The notes beneath the pieces were generated by a model, which was given only the letters and a program-made list of their open reading frames with translations, ran no database searches and was not told the origin of the DNA. 7,099 nucleotides of DNA, from contig DOTA01000444.1 in NCBI GenBank assembly GCA_003513015.1, forward strand, positions 1,643 to 8,741. Direction: 5' to 3'. Position numbers and translations under genes: made by a program. This document shows, piece after piece, positions 6,782-7,099 of the stretch (position 1 is the first letter of the stretch; each line of letters begins with the position of its first letter). This DNA comes from Chloroflexota bacterium. GTDB lineage: Bacteria > Chloroflexota > Anaerolineae > Anaerolineales > UBA11858.

Positions 6782-6802
6782 CGTTTGTTACATGGTGGAC
6801 AG

Positions 6803-6808
6803 ATTGTA
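6803..6808 (-). promoter_or_regulatory. Candidate -10 box for the ABC operon
   Basis: Read on the minus strand this is TACAAT, five of six bases of the consensus. A start near 6796 would give a leader of about 25 bases. No good -35 hexamer stands 16-18 bases upstream, so the call is weak. It overlaps the left copy of an 8-base direct repeat (ACAGATTG at 6799-6806 and 6817-6824) that might be an operator. Confidence 0.35.
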
Positions 6809-6862
6809 CTCTGAAAACAGATTGCTAATTCATATTTTTTCAAGGGGATGCTAGATTCAGTA

Positions 6863-6868
6863 TATAAT
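6863..6868 (+). promoter_or_regulatory. Candidate -10 box for the TldD gene
   Basis: A perfect TATAAT sits 49 bases before the ATG at 6918. The best -35 is TTCAAG at 6839-6844 with an 18-base spacer, which matches only half of the consensus. The transcript would start near 6875, with a leader of about 43 bases ending in AGGAGGA. Confidence 0.5.
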
Positions 6869-6917
6869 CAAGAAGAGTGGTTCTTTCAACATAAAAGTGG
6901 AATTTAGGAGGAACAAC

Positions 6918-7099
6918 ATGCAAGACCGTTTAGCTGAAGCATTAAAAACACATGACGTTGATTATGCCGATATCCGCATTGAAGACAAAACAAGTTCCCA
7001 GGTTACCTTTCGCGGGCCTGAACTCGATCAAATTGGCTCATCGCGCACTGTGGGCGGCATTGTCAGAGCACTCTACAAGGGCGGTTGGGGTTACGCCAC
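6918..7099 (+). CDS. tldD: TldD-type metalloprotease, N-terminal fragment
   Basis: The first 60 codons of a gene that runs off the window. AGGAGGA at 6906-6912 lies five bases before the ATG. The translation begins MQDRLAEALK, then has DYADIRIED (15-23) and GGIVRALYKGGWGYA near the end. This matches the N-terminal domain of the TldD/PmbA family, in which D-Y-A-[DE]-[IV]-R and G-x-x-[VR]-x-x-x-x-G-G-[WR]-G-[FY]-A are conserved. Known TldD works with TldE (PmbA) as a zinc-dependent heterodimer that cleaves unfolded peptides; in E. coli it matures microcin B17 and degrades the CcdA antitoxin. The metal-binding HExxxH motif would lie beyond the window. Because GGWG is retained, TldD is favoured over PmbA/TldE, but the two paralogues share this fold and the choice is not certain. 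It is divergent from the ABC operon, with 146 bases between the starts. Confidence 0.85.
   Translation, partial: MQDRLAEALKTHDVDYADIRIEDKTSSQVTFRGPELDQIGSSRTVGGIVRALYKGGWGYA

Noticed and set aside
6772..6843. 24-residue N-terminal extension of the ATPase, including a thioredoxin-like CPPC.
   Set aside because: It spans the AGGAGG site for the ATG at 6771 and the candidate promoter -10. The ABC domain begins normally at MSDYIIE, so the CPPC is read from untranslated leader.

Overview
The window reads like a stretch of a bacterial chromosome of moderate GC. The most likely source is a Chloroflexota (Anaerolineae-like) bacterium. This rests on gene style only: a soluble Ser/Thr kinase fused to NB-ARC and TPR modules, an ABC-2 exporter pair with an SRGNKQ signature, and a C-terminal Fpg/Nei zinc finger of the GGA/S-x-Y type. 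There is no rRNA or other lineage marker, so the assignment is tentative. No tRNA, CRISPR array, insertion sequence or phage gene is visible.

Layout: (1) 3-140 (+) is the last 45 codons of an Fpg/Nei-family DNA glycosylase. (2) 141-350 is intergenic and holds a good -10 box. (3) 351-1817 (+) is a 488-residue protein of no family I recognise. It has HEVGH plus a downstream EExxAD motif, which marks a probable gluzincin-type zinc peptidase. (4) 1830-4880 (-) is a 1016-residue Ser/Thr kinase / NB-ARC / TPR fusion that converges on the peptidase with a 12-base gap. (5) 4881-5039 holds the kinase promoter and RBS, and the terminator of the next operon. (6) 5040-5870 and 5863-6771 (-) are an ABC-2 permease and its ATPase, translationally coupled by an 8-base overlap, with the ATPase first. 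(7) 6772-6917 is a divergent promoter region. (8) 6918-7099 (+) is the start of a TldD-type metalloprotease gene.

How the parts may work together: the ABC pair is an ordinary exporter operon closed by a strong hairpin terminator. The kinase fusion has an intact kinase active site, an intact P-loop NTPase switch and a very regular TPR array. That is the plan of an NLR-like (STAND) signalling protein in which a kinase replaces the usual DNA-binding or death-type output domain. The AT-rich metallopeptidase facing it tail to tail is the most obscure gene here. A functional link between the two, for example as a conflict or stress-response module, is a hypothesis from proximity only. The flanking glycosylase and TldD genes look like ordinary chromosomal genes, so the peptidase-kinase pair could be an accessory insertion between them.
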